Source: Bacteroidales bacterium
Lineage (GTDB): Bacteria > Bacteroidota > Bacteroidia > Bacteroidales > UBA932
Direction: 5' to 3'
NCBI GenBank assembly: GCA_017962235.1
Contig: JAGCVS010000005.1
Location: 83,373 to 147,372, forward strand
Length of the DNA stretch: 64,000 bases
Part shown: piece by piece, positions 25,663 to 35,699 of the stretch
How positions within the stretch are numbered: the stretch's first letter is position 1
Layout: each line of letters starts with the position of its first letter
Position numbers and translations under genes: made by a program
Notes under the pieces: model-generated
Databases searched by the model: none
Told to the model about the DNA's origin: nothing
What the model saw: the letters and a program-made list of their open reading frames with translations, nothing else

Positions 25663-25701
25663 CAAGAAACGCCCGACTTATACAAAGCAGGGCGTTTCTT
25701 G
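25663..25701. terminator. Bidirectional terminator between convergent genes
   Basis: CAAGAAACGCCC (25663-25674) pairs perfectly with GGGCGTTTCTTG (25690-25701) over a 15-base loop. It lies between the stop codons of two convergent genes (25655 and 25716). Short A/T-rich flanks allow use from both sides. Confidence 0.75.
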
Positions 25702-25715
25702 CATAATACGGGTTC

Positions 25716-26069
25716 CTATTTTCCCATCCCTTCATCCAGGGCGGCGGTGATGCCTTTGCGCATCTTGCCAAAGACATTGGAGAAGTTGAGCACGGTGCCG
25801 TCTTTGAGGGTAATCCGATAGCCGGCGAGGCCGGTCTTGTTATAGCTGTCGATTTCTGCGTAAGTGAAGCAGCGGGGCTTGTAGAACCCTGCTCCGATGG
25901 CATCAACCATGCCGGCATTGTAGTTGGGCATGACGTAAACTTTCTCGTTTGTACAAATCAGCTTGCCATTGAAGCTGACCAGACGGCTCACATTCACGGC
26001 CGGTGAAAAGTCGCCGATGATGGTCCCTTCTACCTGGGAAGGATTGAAATCCTGATCTAATAATTCCAT
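25716..26069 (-). CDS. Small PH-like domain protein
   Basis: The 117-residue protein is made of short strands and one C-terminal helix in the order of a PH-like fold: VSFNGKLICTNEKVYVMPN, then a Tyr-Ala-Glu-Ile strand, YRITLKDGTVLNFSNVFG, then KMRKGITAALDEGMGK. No catalytic residues are visible. It lies 31 bases after the DUF2207 membrane protein gene on the same strand and is probably in its operon. Confidence 0.6.
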   Translation of the reverse strand: MELLDQDFNPSQVEGTIIGDFSPAVNVSRLVSFNGKLICTNEKVYVMPNYNAGMVDAIGAGFYKPRCFTYAEIDSYNKTGLAGYRITLKDGTVLNFSNVFGKMRKGITAALDEGMGK

Positions 26070-26100
26070 AATATCGATGTTTATTGATTAATAGTCGTTT

Positions 26101-27828
26101 TTAGCGCGCACCGCCGCCATGACCGCCACCAAAGCCGCCTCCACCGCCGCCGAAGGAGATGGAACCGCCGCCTCCCGATGAACGACGTGCCTGAGCCGCC
26201 GCTGCCTGCCTCTGGGCATCCCTGTCAATAGCAGAAGCCATCATGGCTCTGGAGGAATCATTGAGGCTGCTGAGAACCAGATATGTGGTGGCAACATCGG
26301 TCATGTTGGAGTTGCGGGTGTACTCTTCCATAGTCTGGGGGAACAGCTTTTCAAAGTTCTTGGCTACTTTATCTGCGATGCCCATCGCCGCCGCCATCAC
26401 CATATACTGCTTCCACAGCCCCACCTCGGGTGCCTCACGCTGATCCATCAGCGTAAAGTCAGAAAGGTAGTTCTTGAATTCCACGGCGTGGCAGCGCTCC
26501 TCCTGCGAAAGTGGCTTCCATACTGCCTCTCCGCTGCTGATGGCCCGGTTGGGCCAGGTGACCACGGTGGAATCGTGCCTGTAAGACCAGGACTTGAATT
26601 CGTTCTTCTCCAGAAGCAGGTTTTCACCGGCGGCATCAAGAGCTGCCCGGTATACAACCCCTTCCATATAATCGTTGAACTGCAGATCCTCTTTACCCTT
26701 CACAAACCGCAGGTTTACCCTTTCAAACTTGTCGGCGTCCCGTTCTACTGCGAGCAGCCCATCCTGAATCCACTTCAGAAAATACGCGCTCACCAGATTG
26801 GGGAACCGCTTGCTGAAATTTGTAATGAGTTTGTCACTTGTGCAAAGCAGGCTGAACAGTGCCGTGGGATTGCCTTCCAGAGGGACATCCCGCCACCAGT
26901 CGCTTATCTTGCTCTTGCCGAATATCTTTTTATCGTAATGCCGGCCGGACACTTTCCAGTACAGCATGCAGAGCAGTCTGTAAATAATGAACAGGATGAA
27001 AAGGGCAGGAATCAGCAGGATGATGATAAGCAGTATCCTGCCCGCCTTCTCCTGGTCAAATCCGTCATCGCCGCTGTCGTAATCGCTCCCCTCCAGAGCC
27101 TCTTTCTTCAGTTCTTCAAAGGTGCCGTCGGCAGTGACTTTGGGTTCGAACATCCCCTTGTTGAACTGCATCATGGCAGAGAAGAAGCTCTTGTAGCGGA
27201 GCGGCTCTGTGGATTCAAAAGTAATTACGCCGTCTTCTATCCCGGAATCGCCAACCATGCCGAAGCCCCAGAAGCGGACATTGCTGTCTTCTTCACTATT
27301 CCAGTACCAGGCATCGCTCCCCGACTTGTTTACGAACGTTACGGAAGCGTGCTTTGGACATACGTACCACTCATCGTTAAGGAAGTGCCAGTGGAAGCCG
27401 TCGCAATCGCCATAATCCTGAACCAGGCCTTCTATTATGTACAGGATGCCGAATTTATGGTCGCCGTATGAGCCCAGGCCCCAGCACAGCTCTATATCAT
27501 CCCCCTTCTTGTGGACAATGCCACAGCGCTGGGTCTTCTCTGCCATGGAGCGCTTGGAATTCCACTGATCGCCGTCGCTTTCAAACTCCACTCCGTTCTC
27601 AATTACGGTAAAATGTGTGATTCTGCTCTTACCGGGGTTGTCAATGGGAATGTACCATTCTGTCCCCTCCGTGGCGGTGAGATCCCAAATCTGACTCACA
27701 AGGGCATTGCCGTCGTGGAACAGCTGAACTTTGGTTATAATATCCCTGATTTCCTGCGCAGAGGCCAAATGACACAAGGCTGAGGCCATAAGCCCCAGAA
27801 AAAGCATTACAAGTCTGGATTGCCGCAT
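26101..27828 (-). CDS. DUF2207-type membrane protein
   Basis: I use the ATG at 27828, which opens a signal peptide (MRQSRLVMLFLGLMASALCHLASA/Q) and lies at a suitable distance from a complete promoter; an upstream ATG at 27867 adds 13 residues. The 575-residue product has an extracytoplasmic beta-rich DUF2207 domain (about 25-250), a membrane segment (about 263-285), a large cytoplasmic part and a glycine-rich tail (GGGGGGFGGGHGGG) typical of this family. The biological role is not known. Confidence 0.82.
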   Translation of the reverse strand: MRQSRLVMLFLGLMASALCHLASAQEIRDIITKVQLFHDGNALVSQIWDLTATEGTEWYIPIDNPGKSRITHFTVIENGVEFESDGDQWNSKRSMAEKTQRCGIVHKKGDDIELCWGLGSYGDHKFGILYIIEGLVQDYGDCDGFHWHFLNDEWYVCPKHASVTFVNKSGSDAWYWNSEEDSNVRFWGFGMVGDSGIEDGVITFESTEPLRYKSFFSAMMQFNKGMFEPKVTADGTFEELKKEALEGSDYDSGDDGFDQEKAGRILLIIILLIPALFILFIIYRLLCMLYWKVSGRHYDKKIFGKSKISDWWRDVPLEGNPTALFSLLCTSDKLITNFSKRFPNLVSAYFLKWIQDGLLAVERDADKFERVNLRFVKGKEDLQFNDYMEGVVYRAALDAAGENLLLEKNEFKSWSYRHDSTVVTWPNRAISSGEAVWKPLSQEERCHAVEFKNYLSDFTLMDQREAPEVGLWKQYMVMAAAMGIADKVAKNFEKLFPQTMEEYTRNSNMTDVATTYLVLSSLNDSSRAMMASAIDRDAQRQAAAAQARRSSGGGGSISFGGGGGGFGGGHGGGAR

Positions 27829-27852
27829 GGTTGTTGGTCTACATGTTCTCTT

Positions 27853-27884
27853 CAAAATTAACGACAATCCGGCTAATAATCAAA
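27853..27884 (-). promoter_or_regulatory. Promoter of the DUF2207 gene
   Basis: On the minus strand TTTG (27884-27881) is followed after 20 bases by TAATTTTG (27860-27853). The ATG at 27828 lies 24 bases beyond the -7 element. Confidence 0.82.
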
Positions 27885-27894
27885 CTAAAAAGCG

Positions 27895-27902
27895 TATTTT
27901 TG
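27895..27902 (+). promoter_or_regulatory. Possible -7 element for dnaG
   Basis: TATTTTTG lies 27 bases before the dnaG start. No TTTG or TTG lies 19-21 bases upstream, so only the -7 part is supported. Confidence 0.4.
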
Positions 27903-27929
27903 TAGGTTGTCGTAAAAGGCGCCTTAAAG

Positions 27930-29978
27930 ATGATAGACCACATCACAAAAGAGAGGATAATGGATGCCGCCCGCATAGAGGAGGTCATCGGCGAATTTGT
28001 GTCGCTGAGGCGCTCCGGTGCGAACTATATCGGCCTGTGTCCGTTCCATCAGGACAACCATCCCTCCCTCAGCGTGTCGGCCACAAAGCAGATCTTCAAG
28101 TGCTTCTCCTGCGGTCATTCGGGCAACGTGGTGTCGTTCCTGATGGACCACGAGCATATCAGTTATCCCGAGGCGCTCAAGTATCTGGCAAAGAAATACG
28201 GCATCGAGATTGTGGAGAAGGAGGAGACGCCGGAAGAGGCGGCCCTGCGCATGCGCAGCGACAGCCTGCTGATTGTTACCGAGGCGGCTCAGAAGTTCTA
28301 TCAGGAGGTGCTGTGGGACCCGGAGCGCAGTCACATGATTGGCCTGGGCTATTTCCGCCAGAGAGGCTTTACAGACGAAACCATCCGCAAATTCGGCCTG
28401 GGCTATGCCCCCGCCGGCTTTGACAACTTCACCAAATTCGCTCTGGACAACGGCTATAAAGAGGAGTATCTGCTGGAGACCGGCCTCTGCATCAAGCATG
28501 AGGACGGCCGCCTGTCAGACCGCTTCTACGACCGCGTGATGTTCCCCATCTACTCGCTGGGCGGCAAGGTCATCGCCTTCGGCGGGCGAATAATGTCGTC
28601 TGAGAAAAAGGCGGCCAAATATGTCAATTCGCCCGAGTCGCAGATATACAGCAAGAGCCGCTCCACCCTGTACGGCCTTTTCCAGGCAAAAAACGCCATC
28701 GCCCGGCAAGACAAGTGCATAATGGTGGAGGGTTATGCCGATGTGATATCGATGCACCAGCGCGGCATTGAGAATGTGGTGGCCAGCAGCGGCACCGCCC
28801 TCACCGAGGGGCACATCAACCTGGTGAAGCGCTTCACCAAACGCATCACCTTCATTTACGACAGCGACCCCGCCGGCATCAAAGCCTCCATGCGAGGCAT
28901 CGACATGGTGCTGGAAGCGGGCATGGAGGTCAAGATTGTGCTGCTGCCCCAGGGCGAGGATCCCGACTCCTTTGCACAGGCCAACGAGAAGGCCGACATT
29001 GAGGAGTACATCGCAGCCCACGAGCAGGATTTCATATCGTTCAAGATTGACATCCTCTCAAAGGATATCGCCCCCAACGACATCTACGGCCGCACCCAGA
29101 TGATAAACGACATTGTTCAGACGGTGTCTGTGATTCCGGATGACATAACCCGCAACGTCTATATCGAGACGGTGGCGGGGACGTTCAACCTGCAGCAGGA
29201 TTCCCTCTTCTCCCGCATCCGCCGCCTGCGCCAGAAGCGGCGCGAGCAGATGGCCGCCCGCAGCAATTACAACCGCGCCCGAGACGGTTATGCCCCCTCT
29301 GAGGCGCCCGCGGATGCCGCATATACGCCCGACGGCGGCGAATCATATCCCTCCGAACAGTACGAGCCGGTAGCGGCAAAGGCGGAGTCAAGGACCGTCA
29401 CCAACGATTATCTGGCGGTGTGCGAGCGCGAACTGGTGGAGCTGCTGGTAAAGTGGGGCGAATATACCATCCACTGGGAGAGCAACATGAACTACGGCGG
29501 CGAGAAGATACCTGAGGTTACGGTAGCTCAGTATATCCGCAGCCAGATGGAAGAGGACGGCCTGGCGCTTCAGAATCCGCTGTACAAGAAGGTTTACGAC
29601 GAATACTTTGCCCTGGAAAAAGTCCCCAGCGACAACTGCGAAGAGGTTCAGGGGCATGTGATAAAGTATTTCACCTTCCACGACGACAAGGATGTGCTGC
29701 AACTTATAACGGAGATGCTCTCCGAGAGCCATCCCATCACCATAAAGAACTTCAACGACTCCATCACCAGCGAAGAGCACCGGCTTTACAAGGATGTGCC
29801 GCGGGTGATGCTGCAATACAAATCGCGCATAGTGGCGCTGCAGCAGACAAAGCTGCAGAAGGAGATAGTGAAGGCGGGCAAGGAGGGCGACGACGCCCGT
29901 CAGAAAGAGCTCACCAGAACCTTCTCGCGCCTTGTGCAGGTCCGCGCCCTGCTTGAAAAAGAACTCAAAAAGTATTAA
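27930..29978 (+). CDS. dnaG: DNA primase
   Basis: The 682-residue primase has the N-terminal CHC2 zinc finger (Cys37, His40, Cys58, Cys61), the RNA polymerase domain with TOPRIM acidic residues Glu267 (MVEGYADV) and Asp311/Asp313 (IYDSDPAG), a low-complexity linker (about 430-490) and a C-terminal helicase-binding-like helical region. It makes RNA primers at the replication fork. metG follows after five bases, so the two are likely co-transcribed. Confidence 0.97.
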   Translation: MIDHITKERIMDAARIEEVIGEFVSLRRSGANYIGLCPFHQDNHPSLSVSATKQIFKCFSCGHSGNVVSFLMDHEHISYPEALKYLAKKYGIEIVEKEETPEEAALRMRSDSLLIVTEAAQKFYQEVLWDPERSHMIGLGYFRQRGFTDETIRKFGLGYAPAGFDNFTKFALDNGYKEEYLLETGLCIKHEDGRLSDRFYDRVMFPIYSLGGKVIAFGGRIMSSEKKAAKYVNSPESQIYSKSRSTLYGLFQAKNAIARQDKCIMVEGYADVISMHQRGIENVVASSGTALTEGHINLVKRFTKRITFIYDSDPAGIKASMRGIDMVLEAGMEVKIVLLPQGEDPDSFAQANEKADIEEYIAAHEQDFISFKIDILSKDIAPNDIYGRTQMINDIVQTVSVIPDDITRNVYIETVAGTFNLQQDSLFSRIRRLRQKRREQMAARSNYNRARDGYAPSEAPADAAYTPDGGESYPSEQYEPVAAKAESRTVTNDYLAVCERELVELLVKWGEYTIHWESNMNYGGEKIPEVTVAQYIRSQMEEDGLALQNPLYKKVYDEYFALEKVPSDNCEEVQGHVIKYFTFHDDKDVLQLITEMLSESHPITIKNFNDSITSEEHRLYKDVPRVMLQYKSRIVALQQTKLQKEIVKAGKEGDDARQKELTRTFSRLVQVRALLEKELKKY

Positions 29979-29983
29979 ACGAT

Positions 29984-32041
29984 ATGGCAGACAACTACAA
30001 ACGCACTCTTGTAACATGTGCCCTTCCCTATGCGAACGGCCCCGTACACATCGGACATCTCGCCGGCGTCTATGTCCCGGCTGACATCTACGTGAGATAT
30101 CTGCGCATGCGCGGCCGCGAGGTCCTGTTTGTGTGCGGCAGCGACGAGCACGGCGTGCCCATCACCATCAAGGCGCTCCAGCAGGGATGCACCCCGCAGG
30201 ATATCGTGGACAAATACCACGGCATTATAAAGAAGGCTTTCGCAGACTTCGGAATCAACTTTGACATCTACTCCCGCACCACCAGCAAGGTACACGAGCA
30301 AACCGCATCCGAGTTCTTCCGCAAGCTTTACGACGAGGGCAAGTTCATAGAGAAAGAGAGCGAGCAGTATTACGACGAGCAGGCGCACCAGTTCCTGGCA
30401 GACCGCTACATCATGGGTACCTGCCCCAAGTGCGGCAACGAGCGCGCATACGGCGACCAGTGCGAGAAATGCGGCTCTACCCTGAGCCCGGACGAGCTGA
30501 TTAATCCCCACTCCACCATAAGCGGCGCCCCGCTGGTAAAGAAGACCACCAAGCACTGGTACCTCCCGCTGGACAAGTACGAGCCCTGGCTCAAGGAGTG
30601 GATACTTGAGGGTCACAAAGAGTGGAAAACCAACGTATACGGCCAGTGCAAGAGCTGGCTGGACGGCGGCCTGCAGCCCCGTGCCGTGAGCCGCGACCTG
30701 GACTGGGGTGTTCCCGTGCCGGTAGAAGGCGCCGAGGGCAAAGTGCTCTACGTGTGGTTCGACGCCCCCATAGGCTACATCTCCAACACCAAGGAGCTGC
30801 TGCCCAACGACTGGGAAAAGTGGTGGAAGAACCCCGAGACCAAGCTGGTGCACTTTATCGGCAAAGACAACATTGTGTTCCACTGCATAGTATTCCCCTC
30901 CATGCTCAAGGCATACGGCGGATACATCCTCCCCGACAATGTCCCTGCGAACGAGTTCCTGAACCTCGAAGGCGACAAGATATCCACCTCCCGCAACTGG
31001 GCTGTATGGCTGCATGAATACCTGGAGGAGTTCCCCGGCCAGCAGGACGTACTGCGCTACGTGCTCACCGCCAACGCCCCCGAAACCAAGGACAACGACT
31101 TCACATGGAAGGACTTCCAGGGACGCAACAACAGCGAGCTGGTAGCCATTCTGGGTAACTTTGTGAACCGCGCCGTGGTGCTCACCCACAAGTATTTCGA
31201 CGGCAAGGTGCCGGAGAACCTCAAACCCGAAGCCATCGACGGCGAGGTAATGAGCCAGATCCCCGCAATCAAGGCGGCTATTGAAGACAACATAGAGCAC
31301 TATCGCTTCCGTGAGGCGCTCAAGGAGGCCATGAACCTGGCGCGACTGGGTAACAAATACATCAGCGACACGGAACCCTGGAAGGTTGCCAAGACCGATA
31401 TGGAGCGCTGTGCCTCCATCCTCTATCACTCCATACAGCTTTGCGCCGACATCGCGATAGCGTGCGAGCCGTTCCTCCCCTTCTCAATGGAGCGCCTAGC
31501 CACCATGCTCAACCTTGAGAACCGCAGCTGGGAGAGCTTTGGCAACGTAGAGCTGCTGGAGCCCGGCCACCAGCTGAACCCCGCGGAGCTGCTGTTCGCC
31601 AAGATAGAAGACGCCCAGGTGGATGCCCAGATAAAAAAGCTGGAGGACACCAAGAAGGCCAATGAGGCTTCCGAGGCTGCCGCAGCGCCCGCCGGTGCCC
31701 CCGAAGCGGCCAAGGAGCAGTGCACCTTTGAAGACTTTGAGAAGATGGACATCCGCACCGCCACAGTGCTGGAGGCGGAGCGCGTTCCCAAGACCGACAA
31801 GCTGCTGCATCTGAAGATCGACACCGGACTGGACCAGCGCGAAATAGTTTCCGGCATCGCCGAATTCTACACTCCGGAAGAGATGGTTGGCAAGCAGATA
31901 TGCATCCTGGCCAACCTGCAGCCCCGCAAGATACGCGGCATAGAGTCCAAAGGAATGATTCTGATGGCCCGTCAGAGCGACGGCAAGATGCGCATCATCT
32001 CCCCCGAAGAGCCCCTTACCAACGGCGCCTGCATCGGGTAG
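29984..32041 (+). CDS. metG: Methionine--tRNA ligase
   Basis: The 685-residue class I synthetase has the HIGH motif HIGH at 22-25, a zinc-binding knuckle with Cys147, Cys150, Cys160 and Cys163 and the KMSKS-type loop KISTS (332-336), the form usual in Bacteroidota. A C-terminal tRNA-binding (EMAP/Trbp-like) domain is fused after an Ala-rich linker (about 575-685, [20 protein letters not shown]). It charges both initiator and elongator tRNA-Met. Confidence 0.97.
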   Translation: MADNYKRTLVTCALPYANGPVHIGHLAGVYVPADIYVRYLRMRGREVLFVCGSDEHGVPITIKALQQGCTPQDIVDKYHGIIKKAFADFGINFDIYSRTTSKVHEQTASEFFRKLYDEGKFIEKESEQYYDEQAHQFLADRYIMGTCPKCGNERAYGDQCEKCGSTLSPDELINPHSTISGAPLVKKTTKHWYLPLDKYEPWLKEWILEGHKEWKTNVYGQCKSWLDGGLQPRAVSRDLDWGVPVPVEGAEGKVLYVWFDAPIGYISNTKELLPNDWEKWWKNPETKLVHFIGKDNIVFHCIVFPSMLKAYGGYILPDNVPANEFLNLEGDKISTSRNWAVWLHEYLEEFPGQQDVLRYVLTANAPETKDNDFTWKDFQGRNNSELVAILGNFVNRAVVLTHKYFDGKVPENLKPEAIDGEVMSQIPAIKAAIEDNIEHYRFREALKEAMNLARLGNKYISDTEPWKVAKTDMERCASILYHSIQLCADIAIACEPFLPFSMERLATMLNLENRSWESFGNVELLEPGHQLNPAELLFAKIEDAQVDAQIKKLEDTKKANEASEAAAAPAGAPEAAKEQCTFEDFEKMDIRTATVLEAERVPKTDKLLHLKIDTGLDQREIVSGIAEFYTPEEMVGKQICILANLQPRKIRGIESKGMILMARQSDGKMRIISPEEPLTNGACIG

Positions 32042-32764
32042 TTACTGCGCAATAAATCTGTAAACGATAGATCCTTTCTGGGGGTCGGGAGCGGAGTCGC
32101 TGCGGTTAAAGCGGCTGCGGGAAGCGGCGCGTTCTGCCCACTGCCAGAGCGATTTGTCTTTGGATGAGGCCGATTCTATTACCTGAGCTTTGATTACGCG
32201 GCCGGAACGGTTAACGTAGATGGCTACGGCCACATCACCGCCGCCAAAACCTTTGTAAGCCGGGATGGGCAGCTGCACCGCCTTGCGCCCTTCCAAATCA
32301 AAGGAGAGTACCGAGGGGCCACTGTAGGCCGGAGCATCCGAATGCTCGTCAGTGACGGCTTCCTGATTGCCGGTATCCACCATCTCCGCCTCGGCTTCTG
32401 CCAGCGCCTTGCGGCGGGACGCCTCCAGCTTGGCCTCAACCGAGGTGCCCAGCGCCTCGCGTTCCGCGCGGGCCTTGATGGCATTTGCATCCACTGTCAC
32501 ATTGCGCACCACCGGCGTGGGGGCTGCGGCAATCATGGCGTCCAGCTCTTTGCTCACGCGGTCTTTGAATGCCTTTTCCTGCTCTACCTGCTTTATGAGT
32601 TCCTGCTTTTCCTGCTGGGTGAAATCGAGTATGAAACTACTCTCCTTTTTCAGCTGCCGCCCGATAGAGAAAATGAGCAGGATAATCAACACGACAAGAT
32701 GGAAGATTATTGTCGAGTAGAGTCCCACCCGGCTTTCCCGGCGGTGCTGAAGGGCAAGGTCCAT
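32042..32764 (-). CDS. TonB-family energy transducer-like protein
   Basis: The 240-residue protein has one N-terminal membrane helix (about 17-37), a long charged and alanine-rich periplasmic coil (about 40-130), and a C-terminal TonB-type domain (about 165-240) with GDVAVAIYVNRSGRVIKAQVIESASSK. It could couple the proton-motive force to an outer-membrane receptor, but no ExbB/ExbD or receptor gene is adjacent. It starts inside the stop codon of udk (TAATG), so it is translated with uridine kinase. Confidence 0.78.
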   Translation of the reverse strand: MDLALQHRRESRVGLYSTIIFHLVVLIILLIFSIGRQLKKESSFILDFTQQEKQELIKQVEQEKAFKDRVSKELDAMIAAAPTPVVRNVTVDANAIKARAEREALGTSVEAKLEASRRKALAEAEAEMVDTGNQEAVTDEHSDAPAYSGPSVLSFDLEGRKAVQLPIPAYKGFGGGDVAVAIYVNRSGRVIKAQVIESASSKDKSLWQWAERAASRSRFNRSDSAPDPQKGSIVYRFIAQ

Positions 32765-33393
32765 TACTTCTTAAGCCAGGTCTTGTCGTTCAGAGCTTTC
32801 TCTATGGTGGCCAGAAGAATGTTGATGGCCACGTGGTTGTGTCCGCCCTGCGGCACAATTATATCGGCGTAGCGCTTGCTGGGGGCGATGAACTGAAGGT
32901 GCATCGGCTTCACGGTCTCGTTATAGCGCTTGATAACGGCCTTTACGTCCTTGCCGCGCTCGGCGATGTCGCGCTCCATGATGCGGGAGAGGCGGTCGTC
33001 GTCGTCGGCATCCACATAAACCTTGATGTCCATCTGCTTCATGAGCTTCTGGCAGGTGAAAATCAGGATGCCTTCCACAATAATGATGTCGGCCGGCTCC
33101 ACGTGGATGGTTTCGTCTTTGCTGCGGCCGCAGGTTATATAAGAATACACCGGCTGCTCTATGGCCTCGCCCTTCTTGATCTGTTCAAGCTGGGAGCACA
33201 GCAAGTCAAAGTCGATGGCGTTGGGATGGTCAAAGTTGTAGACCTTCTTCTCCTCGTCGCTCAGATAGCTGCAGTCCTTGTAGTAGGAATCCTGCGGAAT
33301 TACCACGATGCGGTCTTTGAAGACCCTCTGGAGCCTGTGCACTACGGTAGATTTGCCGCTGCCGCTGCCTCCTGCGATGCCGATGATTAACAT
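32764..33393 (-). CDS. udk: Uridine kinase
   Basis: The 209-residue P-loop kinase has GGSGSGKST (8-16) and the family signature YNFDHPNAIDFDLL. It phosphorylates uridine and cytidine, using ATP or GTP, in pyrimidine salvage. It lies 12 bases after asnS on the same strand and is followed by the TonB-like gene with a one-base overlap. Confidence 0.95.
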   Translation of the reverse strand: MLIIGIAGGSGSGKSTVVHRLQRVFKDRIVVIPQDSYYKDCSYLSDEEKKVYNFDHPNAIDFDLLCSQLEQIKKGEAIEQPVYSYITCGRSKDETIHVEPADIIIVEGILIFTCQKLMKQMDIKVYVDADDDDRLSRIMERDIAERGKDVKAVIKRYNETVKPMHLQFIAPSKRYADIIVPQGGHNHVAINILLATIEKALNDKTWLKK

Positions 33394-33405
33394 GATATGT
33401 CGTTT

Positions 33406-34797
33406 TTAAAATTCTGCGTTGTTGGGTGTGCGCGGGAACGGAATCACGTCGCGGATGTTGGCCATACCCGTCACAAACATAAGCAGACGTTCAAATCCCA
33501 GGCCGAAACCGCTGTGAGGGCAGCTGCCAAAGCGGCGGGTGTCCAGATACCACTCCAGGGTGCGGTGGCTCATACCCAGTTCGTCTATGCGGGCATTCAG
33601 CTTCTCGAACGACGCCTCACGCTCGCTGCCGCCTATAATCTCGCCAATCTTGGGGAAGAGCACGTCCATTGCACGCACCGTTTTGCCGTCCTCGTTCTGC
33701 TTCATGTAGAACGCCTTGATATCCTTGGGATAATCTGTGAGGATAACGGGCTTTTTGAAGTGCTTCTCAACCAGATAGCGCTCGTGCTCGCTCTGCAGGT
33801 CTATGCCCCAACCCACGGGATACTCGAACTTGACGCCGTCTGCCACGGCCTTCTCCAGAATCTTGATGCCCTCGGTGTAGGTCAGGCGCACAAAACTGTC
33901 TTTCAATACACCCTGCAGACGCTCAATGAGTTCCTTGTCAAACATGTTGTTCAGGAAGGTGATATCGTCCATGCAGTGATCCAGGGCATACTGCACCAGA
34001 TACTTGATGAACTCTTCCGCCAGGTCCATGTTATCCTTTATGTCGTAGAACGCCATCTCGGGTTCTATCATCCAGAACTCTGCCAGGTGGCGCGGGGTGT
34101 TGCTGTTCTCAGCACGGAAAGTGGGGCCGAAGGTGTAAATCTCGCCCAGCGCGGTGGCGCCAAGTTCCCCTTCAAGCTGGCCGGACACGGTGAGCGATGT
34201 GAGACGGCCAAAGAAATCCTTGCTGTAATCTACCTTGCCCTCTTCTGTGCGCGGCGGGTTGTCCATATCCAGGGTGGTCACCTGGAACATGGCGCCGGCA
34301 CCCTCTGCATCGGCAGCGGTGATGAGCGGGGTATGCAGATAGTAGAAACCTTTGCTATTGAAGTAGTTGTGGATTGCAAACGCCATATTGTGACGGATGC
34401 GCAACACTGCTCCGAAGGTATTGGTGCGCGGCCTCAGATGGGCGATTTCGCGGAGGAACTCCATGCTGTGACCCTTCTTCTGAAGAGGATAGGTGGCATC
34501 GCATTCACCGTAAATCTCTATCTCGGAAGCCTGAATCTCCACAGCCTGGCCGCCGCCCATGCTCTCTACCAGGTCTCCGGTAACCGCGAGGCATGCGCCG
34601 GTGGTGATGCGCTTCATGAACTCCTCGTCGAACTTGGCAAGGTCGCATACCACCTGGATATTATTTATCGTAGAACCGTCGTTGAGGGCTATGAAAGCCA
34701 CGTTCTTATTGCCGCGCTTGGTGCGGACCCAACCTTTGGCGAGCACCTGCTGTCCGGGTGTCTCTTTCAACAACTGAGCTACTTTTTTACGTTCCAT
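33406..34797 (-). CDS. asnS: Asparagine--tRNA ligase
   Basis: The 463-residue class II synthetase has an N-terminal OB-fold (about 25-110) and the AsnRS catalytic core with [27 protein letters not shown] (motif 2 region) and [15 protein letters not shown] (motif 3). I start it at the ATG at 34797; a TTG further upstream falls in the promoter -7 element and is unlikely. The promoter (34822-34853) lies within the 3' end of the upstream GSCFA gene. Confidence 0.97.
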   Translation of the reverse strand: MERKKVAQLLKETPGQQVLAKGWVRTKRGNKNVAFIALNDGSTINNIQVVCDLAKFDEEFMKRITTGACLAVTGDLVESMGGGQAVEIQASEIEIYGECDATYPLQKKGHSMEFLREIAHLRPRTNTFGAVLRIRHNMAFAIHNYFNSKGFYYLHTPLITAADAEGAGAMFQVTTLDMDNPPRTEEGKVDYSKDFFGRLTSLTVSGQLEGELGATALGEIYTFGPTFRAENSNTPRHLAEFWMIEPEMAFYDIKDNMDLAEEFIKYLVQYALDHCMDDITFLNNMFDKELIERLQGVLKDSFVRLTYTEGIKILEKAVADGVKFEYPVGWGIDLQSEHERYLVEKHFKKPVILTDYPKDIKAFYMKQNEDGKTVRAMDVLFPKIGEIIGGSEREASFEKLNARIDELGMSHRTLEWYLDTRRFGSCPHSGFGLGFERLLMFVTGMANIRDVIPFPRTPNNAEF

Positions 34798-34821
34798 ATC
34801 GTTTTTGATTATTACAAACTT

Positions 34822-34853
34822 CAAAATTACTCGTTTAGAGCTGTATTTCCAAA
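34822..34853 (-). promoter_or_regulatory. Promoter of asnS, inside the 3' end of the GSCFA gene
   Basis: On the minus strand TTTG (34853-34850) is followed after 20 bases by TAATTTTG (34829-34822). The -7 element contains the TAA stop codon of the upstream gene. Confidence 0.82.
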
Positions 34854-35699
34854 TTGGAATTTGCGGTGCAGGGCCGCCCTGGCCTGTTTGCGGGCCAGAC
34901 GGATCTTCTCAGAGCAATCCTCGTCCAGAGCGAACTGCCTGAAACACTCAAAGATATGCTCCACCGCCAGATGGCTGGGATGGGTCATATTCTCTTCGTA
35001 AAAGCGGTAGTCGCGCAGCTCATCCATCATAATCTCGTATGCAGGGAAATAATGCACGTTGGCAAAACGATCCTGCAGCGCATCAATGGCCAGCAGCAGC
35101 GACGCCTTGCTTATCTGGTTGCCGTGGGCGCCGTCTGCCGTGTGGCGGATGGGGCTCACGGTAAAAATCCACTCCTTTTCAGGATGACGTTCCACCACCG
35201 GCGCCAGAAAAGCAGCGCTCTGCTCCACCGACAGGCGTTCGCGGCGGAACTGCGAAGCTACAATCTTGTGGCAGTTGGAGACAATCATATCCCTTCCCAG
35301 ATGACGGAACACCCAGCTGGTGCCCAGCGTAACCACGCACACGCCTGCGGCGGCGAATGCATCCGCGGCGGCGGTGAGGGCGCCGTTTGCATCGTTCAGG
35401 AACTCCTCCTGCGACGGGCGTGAAAAGCGGCTGTGATGCCAGAAAGATGTGTAGAGGCCCTCGTTGCAGATCACATCGGCACAAGTGAACGGCTCGCGCG
35501 AATCCATCCGGTTGAAAGATTGCGCGATGGAGGCGGGATTGTACAGCACCCCGAACGGGTTCACCGTTACATCAAAGCCCGACTCCGCCATTATTCCGCC
35601 AATGGAATCGGCAAAGCAGGACCCCATGAAGAGGTACTTGTCGCTGTAGTCCAGCCTGCGTTGCAGCGGCTCAATTGCCACCGGTGTCGTAAGGTTCAT
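34827..35699 (-). CDS. GSCFA-domain protein
   Basis: The 290-residue protein has the defining motif GSCFA ([10 protein letters not shown], about residue 26), then [19 protein letters not shown] and [16 protein letters not shown], all characteristic of the GSCFA family, an SGNH-like hydrolase or acyltransferase group of unknown substrate found widely in Bacteroidota and some Proteobacteria. Its start overlaps the end of the S41 protease gene by 29 bases, so it belongs to that operon. Confidence 0.9.
   Translation of the reverse strand: MNLTTPVAIEPLQRRLDYSDKYLFMGSCFADSIGGIMAESGFDVTVNPFGVLYNPASIAQSFNRMDSREPFTCADVICNEGLYTSFWHHSRFSRPSQEEFLNDANGALTAAADAFAAAGVCVVTLGTSWVFRHLGRDMIVSNCHKIVASQFRRERLSVEQSAAFLAPVVERHPEKEWIFTVSPIRHTADGAHGNQISKASLLLAIDALQDRFANVHYFPAYEIMMDELRDYRFYEENMTHPSHLAVEHIFECFRQFALDEDCSEKIRLARKQARAALHRKFQFGNTALNE

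Noticed and set aside
33397..35001. Plus-strand frame (534 codons) opposite asnS
   Set aside because: It is antisense to AsnRS and contains no conserved domain.
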